Below, one piece after another: positions 1 through 8,101 of a stretch of 64,000 nt of DNA. The notes beneath the pieces were generated by a model. That model ran no database searches. It saw nothing but the letters and a program-made list of their open reading frames with translations, and had not been told where the DNA came from. This DNA comes from Pseudomonadota bacterium (lineage in GTDB: Bacteria > Pseudomonadota > Alphaproteobacteria > Rhizobiales > Rhizobiaceae). A program made the position numbers and the translations under genes. The stretch spans positions 1 through 64,000 of the forward strand of contig JAEWLS010000032.1 in assembly GCA_023457435.1 (NCBI GenBank), in the 5' to 3' direction. Each line of letters opens with the position of its first letter. The first letter of the stretch is position 1.

Positions 1-32
1 GGCCCGGCTTCAATATGGCGGTGTTTCGCGGT

Positions 33-1220
33 TTAGCGGAACAGCGACAAGATGTTCTGCGAGTTCGAGTTGGCGATCGACAGCGCCTGGATGCCAAGCT
101 GCTGCTGGACCTGGAGAGCGGAGAGGCGGGCCGACTCCTCTTCCATGTCCGCATCGACGAGACGGCCGATACCGCGATCCAGCGAGTCGGTCAGCTTGTC
201 GATGAACTTGTCCTGCATCTCGATACGCGAGGAGATCGAGCCGAGCGTCGAGGCGGCGCTGGTCATTGCGGTCAGCGCGTCGTCGACCATCTGCAGCATG
301 CCGTCAAGCTGAGCCGATGTCGTGGCCGAGCTGATCGTGAGCGTATCGACCGAAGAAGTGGTGCTCGTAGCGGTGGAGCCGACGTCGACGGCCCACATCG
401 TGGTGCCATCGTCGTAGGCGACTTCCTGGTCGGTAACGCCAGACTGATCTACTGCCATCACCCAGGTGTCGTCGCCGACCTTCACGTAGTCGTTGGTGCC
501 GTCGCTCGCATAGCCGCCGCCGGTCGCAGGATCGATGTCGAAAGTGGAGGCACCGGCACCTGCCGTGATCACGTCATCGGTGGTGAACGAGGCAACTGTC
601 GTCGGCGTCTGCACGCCGCCGATGTTGATATTCAGCGTCACCGAATTGCCGGAGATCGTAGAGGTCGAGTCCAGGATGCCCTGGTTCGCACCCGTATCGT
701 ATAGGAGGGCATTGGCGTCGAGCGTGTAATCCATCTTCTTGACGGAGACGTTGCCCGAGCTGTCGCGCACGAACGAGCTGACGACGCTCTTGACCTCTGC
801 TGAGGACACGTTGCCCTGCAGCCAGTTCTCGCCGCCGAACGAGGAAGACTCCGCGATGCCGCGAAGCTGTTCCTTCAGCTGCGTTATTTCGCCCTGGATC
901 TTCGCGCGGTCGGCCGAAGGCTCCTGCGCGGCGATAAGCTTCTTCTTGATTGCATCGACGTACTCGATCGCCTGGTTCATACCGGCCGAAGCGGTGTCAA
1001 CCTTGGCGGCGCCGAGGCCCAGAGCTTCCTTGACCGAACCCAGAGCGCCGTTGTCGGAGCGCATGGTCGTGGCGATCGACCAATAAGCGGCGTTGTCGGA
1101 AGCTGAAGCAACCTTCTGGCCGGTGGCGATACGGCCCTGAGTAGTGGCAAGATCCTTGTTGACCATCGACAGCGTCTGAAGCGCCGTCATTGCAGACGAA
1201 TTAGTGAGGAGACTGGACAT
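33..1220 (-). CDS. flaA: Flagellin
   Basis: Flagellar filament subunit of 395 residues. The N-terminal D0/D1 region shows the classical pattern (TNSSAMTALQTL, then TGQKVASASDNAA) and the C-terminus has LGIQALSIANSNSQNILSLFR, the usual flagellin coiled-coil end. The central 180-320 stretch is rich in T, S, G and D, as expected for a variable surface domain. It lies downstream of fliP on the same strand after a 181-base gap, as flaA does in the Sinorhizobium motility cluster, so it probably has its own promoter. The start is ATG, with AAGGA about 8 bases upstream. Other flagellin copies, common in rhizobia, are not in this window. Confidence 0.95.
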   Translation of the reverse strand: MSSLLTNSSAMTALQTLSMVNKDLATTQGRIATGQKVASASDNAAYWSIATTMRSDNGALGSVKEALGLGAAKVDTASAGMNQAIEYVDAIKKKLIAAQEPSADRAKIQGEITQLKEQLRGIAESSSFGGENWLQGNVSSAEVKSVVSSFVRDSSGNVSVKKMDYTLDANALLYDTGANQGILDSTSTISGNSVTLNINIGGVQTPTTVASFTTDDVITAGAGASTFDIDPATGGGYASDGTNDYVKVGDDTWVMAVDQSGVTDQEVAYDDGTTMWAVDVGSTATSTTSSVDTLTISSATTSAQLDGMLQMVDDALTAMTSAASTLGSISSRIEMQDKFIDKLTDSLDRGIGRLVDADMEEESARLSALQVQQQLGIQALSIANSNSQNILSLFR

Positions 1221-1401
1221 CAGCCTTGTTCCTTAATCAATACTTATGAGGAACATACCGGGCTACCGGTTTAGCGAAGCGGCATCATGCCCGTGACCGC
1301 GTACTAACAGGATCACATCGCCAAGCGCGATGCGACATTGCCAGCGAAAAGCTGACAAAACGATAATGGCCTTTGTTAAACGAAAACTGACGGTCTTCGC
1401 C
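1221..1401. other. Intergenic region upstream of flagellin gene
   Basis: This 181-base gap separates the end of fliP from the start of flagellin and should hold the flagellin promoter on the minus strand. A ribosome binding site (AAGGA) lies just before the flagellin ATG. I see no convincing sigma-28 type promoter, and rhizobial flagellin genes are known to be controlled through VisNR and Rem instead. No terminator hairpin with a T-run is evident after fliP. Confidence 0.4.
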
Positions 1402-2139
1402 TCAGGCGAAAGAGCGAACGAGACTGCCCACGAGCAGGTTCCAGCCGTCGATCAATACGAAGAACAATATCTTAAACGGCAGGGACACGACCGTCGGCGG
1501 CAGCATCATCATGCCCATCGACATGGTGATCGTCGCGACGATCAGGTCGATCACGAGGAACGGCAGGACGATGAGGAAGCCGATCTCGAAGCCGCGGCGG
1601 ATCTCCGAGATCATGAAGGCCGGGACGAGGACGCGCAGGTCGACGTTGTCGGCGGTATCGACGGTCTGACCGCGCTCTCGTGCGAGGTCCGCAAAAAGGT
1701 CGAAGTCCTCTCCGCGCACGTTGACGACCATGAAATCGCGGAACGGATCGGCGATGCGTTCGAGCGCGACCTGCTCGGTGATCTCGTTCTGCATCAGCGG
1801 TCGGACGCCCTCGTCCCAGGCGCGGTCGAAGGTGGGCGACATGACGTAGAACGTCATGAAGAGTGCCAGGCTGACGAGGATCAGGTTGGCCGGGGTGGAA
1901 GGCAGGCCGATGCCCGATCGCAGGATCGAAAAGGCGATGATGAAGCGCGTGAAGCTCGTCACCATGATGAGAATGCCAGGCGCGACCGACAGGATGGTCA
2001 GGAGACCGAAGAGCTGGATGATCGTGCCGACCGTCGAGCCATCCGCATTGCCGACGATCTGATTCAAATCCAGCTGCTGTGCTGCCGCCGGTGCGGCGCC
2101 GACGAGCAGCGCGATCAGCGCAAGCAGAAGGCGTTTCAT
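1402..2139 (-). CDS. fliP: Flagellar type III export protein FliP
   Basis: Core membrane protein of the flagellar type III export gate, 245 residues. It begins with a signal-like segment (residues 1-20, ending AAAQQ). Hydrophobic helices follow around residues 40-62, 83-101, 185-208 and 215-235. The motifs TSFTRFIIAFSILRSGIG and RVLVPAFMISEI are strongly characteristic of FliP. Its start overlaps the fliL stop by 4 bases, so it is probably translationally coupled. It is the last gene of the minus-strand flgF-to-fliP series. Confidence 0.96.
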   Translation of the reverse strand: MKRLLLALIALLVGAAPAAAQQLDLNQIVGNADGSTVGTIIQLFGLLTILSVAPGILIMVTSFTRFIIAFSILRSGIGLPSTPANLILVSLALFMTFYVMSPTFDRAWDEGVRPLMQNEITEQVALERIADPFRDFMVVNVRGEDFDLFADLARERGQTVDTADNVDLRVLVPAFMISEIRRGFEIGFLIVLPFLVIDLIVATITMSMGMMMLPPTVVSLPFKILFFVLIDGWNLLVGSLVRSFA

Positions 2140-2642
2140 TCGAACAGCAGCGTTCTGATCAGCACCTGCTTGACCTTGCCGGCGCTACGAATCCGTGCCC
2201 GTTCGTCGAGGTCGGAGCGCAGGTGCTGGAAGCCGCTCGGCGTCTCGATTTGCCGCGCCTTCACCGTGCGGAGATAGGCCAGGATGTCCTGGTGGATGAT
2301 TTCCGCCATCTCCGGATCGGGCTTGTCGGCGAAAACCAGCGCCAACTCGACGCGCGCCCACATCTCGGTCGGGTCGGCAAGGTTCGTCGTGATCGGTACG
2401 AGGCTGAAGATCTTCAACTCTGCTGCCGCCTCGTGCGAGCCTTCGGTCTTCCCATGCGCGTTGGATGCCGGGGCCTCCTCCGCAGCCGGCGGTTGAACGC
2501 TCGCCCCAAGCATGCCGCCGAAGAACCAGCCCGATCCCGCACACACTGCAGTCAGCACGAGCAGCACCGCAATCTGCACGATCAGCCCCGGCCCCTTCCT
2601 GGCCGGGACGTCGTCGCCTGTCGCTGCTGCCGCCGCCGCCAT
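2136..2642 (-). CDS. fliL: Flagellar basal body-associated protein FliL
   Basis: Inner-membrane protein of the flagellar motor, 168 residues, which in characterised bacteria sits around the stator and supports torque. One transmembrane helix lies at about residues 20-42 (IVQIAVLLVLTAVCAGSGWF) after a short cytoplasmic tail. A low-complexity Ala/Pro linker and a periplasmic domain (from FSLVPITTNLADP) follow. The order flgH-fliL-fliP is the rhizobial one. The gap to flgH is 8 bases. Confidence 0.92.
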   Translation of the reverse strand: MAAAAAATGDDVPARKGPGLIVQIAVLLVLTAVCAGSGWFFGGMLGASVQPPAAEEAPASNAHGKTEGSHEAAAELKIFSLVPITTNLADPTEMWARVELALVFADKPDPEMAEIIHQDILAYLRTVKARQIETPSGFQHLRSDLDERARIRSAGKVKQVLIRTLLFE

Positions 2643-2650
2643 GGTGCGTC

Positions 2651-3355
2651 CTAGAAGGGCATGACGGCGTCGAGCGCCTGCTGACCGTAGGTGGGGTTGA
2701 TGCCGTCGCTGACCTTACCGCGGCCGCCGTAGGAAATCCGCGCCTCGGCAATCCGGTCATACGAGATCGAGTTGGCCGCGCCGATGTCGGATGGCCGCAC
2801 GATGCCGGCAATCGTCAGGACGCGCAGTTCCTGGTTGACCCGTACCTCCTGCGATCCCGCGATCAGAAGGTTGCCGTTCGGCAGCACCTGCGTGACCACT
2901 GCGGCGACCTGCAGGTCGATGCTCTCCGAACGCGCCGTAGCGCCGGAGCCGGTGCTGGAACTGCCGGATTTCAGGTCACCGGAAAGGTCGCCGGACACTT
3001 CGACGCCGATCGTCGGCGACGATGCCGTGAGGCCGAGCCCGAGCGAGCGCTTCTGATCGCGCGTACGGTTCACCTGGTTCTTGAACGACGCCTTGTCGTT
3101 GATGCTGATCTGGACGGTCAGGATGTCGCCGACCGACAAAGCGCGCGCATCGGTGAAGAGCTTGCTCTGCTTGTCGCTCCACAGGGAAAAGCGGCGCACC
3201 GGCGTCGGCTGCGGCGGGTAGGCATTGATGACCTCGGTCTGGATCCCGGTGCCCACCGGAGACATGTACGGCGCGCGACCGATCTCCTTGGTACTTTGTG
3301 TGCATCCGGAGGCGAGCAAGGCGGCGCCAAGCGCAATCGAAGTACGCAGGATCAT
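2651..3355 (-). CDS. flgH: Flagellar L-ring lipoprotein FlgH
   Basis: Outer-membrane L-ring protein of the flagellar rod bushing, 234 residues from this start. The ATG at 3355 was chosen because it gives a lipoprotein signal peptide with lipobox LASGC near residues 14-18; longer open frames lack this. Typical FlgH segments are visible: SLWSDKQSKLFTDARALSVGDILTV, INDKASFKN, and near the end QQALDAVMPF. The start overlaps the motE stop by 4 bases (ATGA). Confidence 0.95.
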   Translation of the reverse strand: MILRTSIALGAALLASGCTQSTKEIGRAPYMSPVGTGIQTEVINAYPPQPTPVRRFSLWSDKQSKLFTDARALSVGDILTVQISINDKASFKNQVNRTRDQKRSLGLGLTASSPTIGVEVSGDLSGDLKSGSSSTGSGATARSESIDLQVAAVVTQVLPNGNLLIAGSQEVRVNQELRVLTIAGIVRPSDIGAANSISYDRIAEARISYGGRGKVSDGINPTYGQQALDAVMPF

Positions 3356-3876
3356 GATGGGTCCTTCGGGCGCGCAGCGCTGACCATGATGTTGGTCAGG
3401 GCGGCCGCTGCCTTCTTTTCCATTTCGTTGAGGATGACGCTCGAGATGCGGGCGTCGAGCTTCATCAGGATCGCGGCGGCCATTTCGGCCCGCAACTCGC
3501 TGAGCTGTGCTGCTGCCGCATCCGGCCGCATCTTGGCGTAGATCTGGGTGACGTTCTGCTGCGCCTGCTTCATGAACGTCTCGCGGCGCGTCAGCCACTC
3601 CTGGTATTCGGCGCGCTTTGCTTCGAGCGCCACCATTCGCTCGTCGACGTCCTTTTGGAGCTTGGCGAGTTCGGCGGCCTGCAGCGAATAGCGCTTGTCG
3701 CGCGCGACATCGATGATGTTGCCACAGAAGCGCTCAATCTCGTCCGATGTCCGACCCGCGAGGGCGGCAGGACTAGACTGCGTGGAGGCCGGGCCGACGA
3801 GAAGCAGGCCTATGGCTGCAGCGACGAGGCTTGCTTTCCGGAGAGTGCGACCATCGATCTCGAAGGTGATCTTCAT
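3352..3876 (-). CDS. motE: Periplasmic motility chaperone MotE
   Basis: A 174-residue protein matching rhizobial MotE, a periplasmic chaperone that in Sinorhizobium stabilises the motility protein MotC. A signal segment occupies about residues 15-33. A helical, charged region (about 60-110, with KLQKDVDERMVALEAKRAEY) looks like a coiled coil. An MgtE-N/FliG-like module follows (IYAKMRPDAAAAQLSELR, then AAAILMKLDARISSVILNEM). Placement between flgI and flgH is the rhizobial arrangement. motB and motC themselves are not in the window. Confidence 0.85.
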   Translation of the reverse strand: MKITFEIDGRTLRKASLVAAAIGLLLVGPASTQSSPAALAGRTSDEIERFCGNIIDVARDKRYSLQAAELAKLQKDVDERMVALEAKRAEYQEWLTRRETFMKQAQQNVTQIYAKMRPDAAAAQLSELRAEMAAAILMKLDARISSVILNEMEKKAAAALTNIMVSAARPKDPS

Positions 3877-3884
3877 CGTGGGAC

Positions 3885-5063
3885 CTACTGAACCACCAGT
3901 TCGGCCTGCAGCGCGCCTGCCGTCTTGATGCCTTGCAGAATCGCGATGATGCCGTCAGGCTTTACCCCCAGCCGGTTCAGCCCGGAGACAAGGGTTTGCA
4001 GGTCCGGACCGTCGACGATCGCCACGCGCGAATCTGGACGCGTCGCATCGATGGCGGTGAAGGGCTCGACCGCGGTATCTCCGCCTGAAAACGGCTCCGG
4101 CTGCACGACGCGCGGCATTTCGGTAACGCGGACGGTCAAGGCGCCGTGGCTGATTGCGACACGCGCGATCTTCACGTCCTGACCAATCACGATCGTCCCC
4201 GTGCGCTCGTCGACGACGACGCGGGCCGGTGCGTCGGTGGCGATTGCTAGGTTTTCGACCTCGGCGAAAAAGCGCGTCGTGGAGACGCCCTTCGGCTTGC
4301 TCAAGGCAACAGTGCGAGAATCCTGCTCCGCCGCGACGCGGGCGCCGTACCGCTGCAGCGAAAATTGGTTGATCGTGTCGACAATCGCGATCGCGGTCGA
4401 AAAGTCCGCGTTGCGCAGCTGGAGCGTGAGTCTGTCGACTGCGTTCAGCTTGGAATCGACCTCGCGCTCGACGATTGCACCGTTGGGAACGCGGCCGGAT
4501 GTCGGCACGCCCTGGGTGAGCGTTTCCGCCTGGCCTTGCGCGTTGAAGCCCGACACGATCACCGGACCCTGCGCAACCGCGTAGATCTCTCCGTCGGCAG
4601 CACGCAGAGGAGTCATGACGAGGGTACCGCCGGCAAGCGACGACGCATCGCCGAGCGAAGATACGCTGACGTCGATGCGCGCGCCGGATTCGACAAATGG
4701 TGGAAGGTTCGCAGTGACGATCACCGCCGCGACGTTTGTTGATCGGGCGCGGCCGCCCTCGGTAGCAATGCCGAGGTTTTCCAGCATCGCGCGCATCGAC
4801 TGCTCGGTGAACGGCGAATTTCGCAGCCCGTCACCCGAACCTTGCAGGCCGATGACCAGGCCGTATCCGATGAGCTGGTTGTCCCGAGCGCTTTGCAGGG
4901 TGGCGACATCCTTGATGCGCGATACTGGGCCGTTACGCGGCGGGAGATCGGAAGGGCGCGGGGGCTCGACGATCACGCCGGCATCCGGCGGCAAATCTGC
5001 CGCCCCGACGTGCGTTTGCACGATCAGCGATGAAAGCAGGACTAGCGCCAGCTTCCGGATCAT
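3885..5063 (-). CDS. flgI: Flagellar P-ring protein FlgI
   Basis: Periplasmic P-ring protein, 392 residues. A Sec signal peptide covers residues 1-22 (ending VGAAD). Family segments are clear: SRIKDVATLQSARDNQLIGYGLVIGLQGSGDG, NVAAVIVTANLPPF and VDERTGTIVIGQDV. Length fits the family. It sits between flgA, whose product chaperones P-ring assembly, and motE. The start overlaps the flgA stop by 4 bases. Confidence 0.97.
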   Translation of the reverse strand: MIRKLALVLLSSLIVQTHVGAADLPPDAGVIVEPPRPSDLPPRNGPVSRIKDVATLQSARDNQLIGYGLVIGLQGSGDGLRNSPFTEQSMRAMLENLGIATEGGRARSTNVAAVIVTANLPPFVESGARIDVSVSSLGDASSLAGGTLVMTPLRAADGEIYAVAQGPVIVSGFNAQGQAETLTQGVPTSGRVPNGAIVEREVDSKLNAVDRLTLQLRNADFSTAIAIVDTINQFSLQRYGARVAAEQDSRTVALSKPKGVSTTRFFAEVENLAIATDAPARVVVDERTGTIVIGQDVKIARVAISHGALTVRVTEMPRVVQPEPFSGGDTAVEPFTAIDATRPDSRVAIVDGPDLQTLVSGLNRLGVKPDGIIAILQGIKTAGALQAELVVQ

Positions 5064-5512
5064 GTCGCCCCGACCCGTACGGTTCCGTCGGCCATGACCG
5101 TGCCGGTCAGCGTCGCGCCACTGTCGACGTTGCGTACCCGGATCACTTCGCCTACGGCGCCAGGCTGGAGCGGAACGCCTGTCAGCGAGATCTCGAGCCC
5201 GTTTCCGATCAGCATCACCGTGACCGGCTTGCCGGCCTCGACGGTGTATGCGTCGCGCAGATAGCCCAGCGGAATCAGGCGACCCGGCAGCAGCGTCCGC
5301 TTCGTGACTTTTCCGGTGATCTCTTGAACGGAGAAGACGATGTCCGGCACGGATGCGCGGCTGCGGTTCAGCGCCACCACCGAGACCATCGCGTCGCTGA
5401 CCAGCTCGCCCGGGTAGATCACCCGCTTCGGGACGACCACCGTACCTTCGGCAAAAGCCGAAGGTGTCGCGGCGAGCGCCAACAGCAGTGCGGCGGCAAC
5501 GCGGCGGATCAT
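5060..5512 (-). CDS. flgA: Flagella basal body P-ring formation protein FlgA
   Basis: Periplasmic chaperone for FlgI P-ring assembly, 150 residues, of the short rhizobial type. The signal peptide spans residues 1-21 (ending SAFAE). The SAF-like segment includes VVVPKRVIYPGELVSDAMV, and the C-terminus VIRVRNVDSGATLTGTV followed by DGTVRVG is typical for FlgA. It lies 2 bases downstream of flgG and overlaps the start of flgI. Confidence 0.93.
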   Translation of the reverse strand: MIRRVAAALLLALAATPSAFAEGTVVVPKRVIYPGELVSDAMVSVVALNRSRASVPDIVFSVQEITGKVTKRTLLPGRLIPLGYLRDAYTVEAGKPVTVMLIGNGLEISLTGVPLQPGAVGEVIRVRNVDSGATLTGTVMADGTVRVGAT

Positions 5513-5514
5513 GA

Positions 5515-6303
5515 TCAGCGCATGCCCTGCGACACGGTCGCGGACATCTCGTCGGCAGCCTTGATGACCTTGGAATTCATCTCATAGGCGCGCTGAGCCG
5601 AGATCAGCTCGGTGATTTCCTTGACCGGATCGACATTCGAGGACTCGAGGTAGCCCTGCTCGATCGTGGCGAACCCCGGATCGCCGGGGACGCCGAGAAT
5701 GGCGGGCCCGGAAGCGGTGGTTTCGGCGAAGAGATTGTCGCCCAGGGGCTCGAGGCCGGCCTCGTTCGAGAAGTTCGCGATCGTCAGCTGGCCGAGTTCC
5801 TGCAGCTCGATCTGCCCTTCCAGCCGGGCGAATACCTGGCCGCTTTTGTTGACGATGACCTCAGTGGTGTTCTCGGGAACGACGATCTCGGGCGTGACGT
5901 TGAAGCCGTCGACAGTGACCAGCTGCCCGGTAGCATTGGTGTTGAACGCGCCGGCGCGCGAGTAGAAGGTTTCGCCGTTGGCGCCCTCGATCTGGAACCA
6001 CCCGTTCCCCGTCAACGCGAGGTCGAACTTGTTTCCGGTCGAAAGCAGCGAGCCCTGTGTGTGCAGGTTTCGGACGGCCACCGTCTTGACGCCGAGGCCG
6101 ACCATCGCGCCTTCAGGGACCACCGCCTGGTTTGCCCGGTTAGGCACGCCCTGAAGGCGCTCAGCCTGGTAGAGCAGATCCGAAAACTCGGCGCGGGCTC
6201 GCTTGAAGCCGGTCGTGTTGATGTTCGCGATGTTGTTGGCGATCACCTCGAGATTGAGCTGTTGGGCGTTCATGCCCGTCGCGGCTATGGCAAGCGCTCT
6301 CAT
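5515..6303 (-). CDS. flgG: Flagellar distal rod protein FlgG
   Basis: Distal rod subunit, 262 residues, the standard FlgG length. It starts with the rod-family motif MNAQQLNLEVIANNIANINTTGFKRARAEF and ends with the C-terminal family motif ESSNVDPVKEITELISAQRAYEMNSKVIKAADEM. The middle has LALTGNGWFQI, typical of flagellar basal body proteins. It is part of the flgB-flgC-fliE-flgG rod block. Confidence 0.97.
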   Translation of the reverse strand: MRALAIAATGMNAQQLNLEVIANNIANINTTGFKRARAEFSDLLYQAERLQGVPNRANQAVVPEGAMVGLGVKTVAVRNLHTQGSLLSTGNKFDLALTGNGWFQIEGANGETFYSRAGAFNTNATGQLVTVDGFNVTPEIVVPENTTEVIVNKSGQVFARLEGQIELQELGQLTIANFSNEAGLEPLGDNLFAETTASGPAILGVPGDPGFATIEQGYLESSNVDPVKEITELISAQRAYEMNSKVIKAADEMSATVSQGMR

Positions 6304-6327
6304 GGCGTTACTCCAGGTGGTGCACGG

Positions 6328-6651
6328 CTAGATCGCCATGCGGCTGACTTCGAGATAGGCCGTGACGATCTTGTCGCGGATGGCGATCGCCGCCTGAAGC
6401 GACTGCTCTGCCGACATCACCGCATCGACCACGGCGCGCGTGTCGCCCTTTCCCTGGAGGGCATCGAACGACAACTTCTCCGCGCCGCGCAGGCCGTCGA
6501 TCGCTTCCGACGCCGCGTTGCCCAGTGCGCTGGCGAACGAGGCGAGTGGCGCGGTGCCTTGAGCCGCAACGGCGGCACCGCCGATTTTCCCGCCGATTTC
6601 GGCGAGCGCCCCGAGGCCGTTGATCGCGGAAAGCGGATTGATGATCATCAT
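6328..6651 (-). CDS. fliE: Flagellar hook-basal body complex protein FliE
   Basis: MS-ring/rod junction protein, 107 residues. The C-terminal half carries FliE-type helices (DAVMSAEQSLQAAIAIRDKIVTAYLEVSRM). It overlaps the flgC stop by 4 bases and precedes flgG after a 24-base gap. FliE contacts the MS ring, yet the ring gene fliF is absent from this locus. Confidence 0.92.
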   Translation of the reverse strand: MMIINPLSAINGLGALAEIGGKIGGAAVAAQGTAPLASFASALGNAASEAIDGLRGAEKLSFDALQGKGDTRAVVDAVMSAEQSLQAAIAIRDKIVTAYLEVSRMAI

Positions 6652-7061
6652 TGCCTCAGCAGGTCGATAGTCATGGTGATGAGCTCGCGGGCCTGCTTGA
6701 TCGTCTGCAGGTTGGCCTCGTAGCCGCGGATCGACTCGCGCATGTCGGACATTTCGACAAGCACATTGACGTTCGGAATCTTCACGTAGCCGTTGGCGTC
6801 AGCCGCCTCGTGTCCAGGCTGGAATTCCATCGGAAACGCACTCTGGTCGCGGTTGATGGCAGCGATCTCGACGGTGTTCGCGCCGCTGGCCCGATCCAGT
6901 TCAGCAGCGAAGGTGATGGTCTTGCGGCGGTAAGGGTCGGCGCCGGGGGCGGAGCCCGTCGATTGCGCGTTGGCGAGGTTTTCCGAAACGATGCGCAGTC
7001 GCTCCGATTGCGCGGTCAGGCCGGTCGCCGCGACTTTGAGGGAGGCTGTCAGCGGATCCAT
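6648..7061 (-). CDS. flgC: Flagellar proximal rod protein FlgC
   Basis: Proximal rod subunit, 137 residues. N-terminal motif LKVAATGLTAQSERLRIVSENLANAQST and C-terminal MRESIRGYEANLQTIKQARELI are characteristic of FlgC. The gap to flgB is 4 bases, and the stop overlaps fliE. Length is normal. Confidence 0.96.
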   Translation of the reverse strand: MDPLTASLKVAATGLTAQSERLRIVSENLANAQSTGSAPGADPYRRKTITFAAELDRASGANTVEIAAINRDQSAFPMEFQPGHEAADANGYVKIPNVNVLVEMSDMRESIRGYEANLQTIKQARELITMTIDLLRQ

Positions 7062-7065
7062 GAGT

Positions 7066-7446
7066 TTAGCTTCTCGACGTCATCATCAGCATGCGATGGA
7101 AGGACTTCACGATCGCCGTGTTCAGTTCGAAGCCGCGTCGAACCTCACCGGACTTCAGCATCTCGTCTTCCAGAGCGACGGTATTCTGTGACGGCATCAT
7201 CGGGCCTTGAGGCTCGATCTCCCGGACACGAAACGACGCCTCGGTCGCGCCACCGGTCTGGTGGCCGGGCGCGGTGGCGACGAGCGCAACGCGCGTGTTG
7301 TTGAGCACGCCCTCGAACGGCTCGACCTCCACCGCGCGGAAGCCGGGCGTGTTCGCGTTCGCGATGTTTCCGGACACCGCCGACTGACGTACCGATAGCC
7401 AGCGCGCCTGCTGCGCGGCGAGGTCGAACAGGGTGACGGGTTGCAT
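7066..7446 (-). CDS. flgB: Flagellar proximal rod protein FlgB
   Basis: Proximal rod subunit, 126 residues. The rod motif SVRQSAVSGNIANANTPGFRA is at residues 18-38, and the C-terminus has the usual helix (RRGFELNTAIVKSFHRMLMM). It follows the conserved hypothetical after a 64-base gap and starts the flgB-flgC-fliE-flgG block. Confidence 0.95.
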   Translation of the reverse strand: MQPVTLFDLAAQQARWLSVRQSAVSGNIANANTPGFRAVEVEPFEGVLNNTRVALVATAPGHQTGGATEASFRVREIEPQGPMMPSQNTVALEDEMLKSGEVRRGFELNTAIVKSFHRMLMMTSRS

Positions 7447-7510
7447 GATCCTGGCGCATCCTAGGACGAGTTCGCACGGAACCTAGGTCGCCAGCCTTGT
7501 GCGTGGCTTG

Positions 7511-8101
7511 TCAGCCGGACGGCTTCAGGACCATCCTCTTGTCGGTGACGACGACCCAGGCGCCGTCGCGGCGCTCGATGGTCGCGACCCTGCTTCCGTC
7601 GGGAAGCTTGCCGCCGATCTGCACCAGCCACAGGCCGCTGTCGTCTTCCAGCATGGCGCGGCCGTTCTCGATGTGTACGATGCGGAAGCGCGGCGGCGCC
7701 TGCTCGCCCGGAAAGGGCTGTTGGGCTAGCGGTACCGTCCCGGTCGGCCTGTCATCGACGTTGCCTGTGGAGAACGCGTCGATCTCAAGCAGCGGGATCT
7801 CGCCGCGCTCTACGGGGCGGGAGACGTATTCTGTCGGGAAGGGCAGGTCTGCCGGCATCCGCGTCGGTACCTCGCGGCCCTCGAAGCGCATGGCGCGGAC
7901 GCCGAACTGCTCCTGGTTGAAGAAGACATACCAGGGGAAGATCGCGGCAGTCAGGCCCAGGGTCAGTCCGAGCGCGGCGACCATGACGTCCCCACGTCTC
8001 TCGACGGAAGTGCCTTCACCGCCTGTCCAGCGGGCGACGAAACGCGCCAGGCCGCGCTTCCCGGGTCCTGTTAGGCGGTCAGGCGGCAGGTCGTTCGGCA
8101 T
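7511..8101 (-). CDS. Conserved hypothetical membrane protein of the rhizobial flagellar locus
   Basis: A 196-residue protein with one predicted membrane segment (about residues 41-62, VAALGLTLGLTAAIFPWYVFFN), a short basic cytoplasmic head and a long C-terminal part rich in E, P and R. An unnamed gene at this place, between fliI and flgB, is also found in the Sinorhizobium cluster, so it belongs to the motility locus although its role is not known. Its start overlaps the fliI stop by 23 bases, indicating coupled translation. No catalytic motif was recognised. Confidence 0.75.
   Translation of the reverse strand: MPNDLPPDRLTGPGKRGLARFVARWTGGEGTSVERRGDVMVAALGLTLGLTAAIFPWYVFFNQEQFGVRAMRFEGREVPTRMPADLPFPTEYVSRPVERGEIPLLEIDAFSTGNVDDRPTGTVPLAQQPFPGEQAPPRFRIVHIENGRAMLEDDSGLWLVQIGGKLPDGSRVATIERRDGAWVVVTDKRMVLKPSG

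Noticed and set aside
1221..1401. Sigma-28 type promoter for flagellin
   Set aside because: No TAAA-N15-GCCGATAA-like pattern was found, and rhizobia do not use FliA for flagellin.
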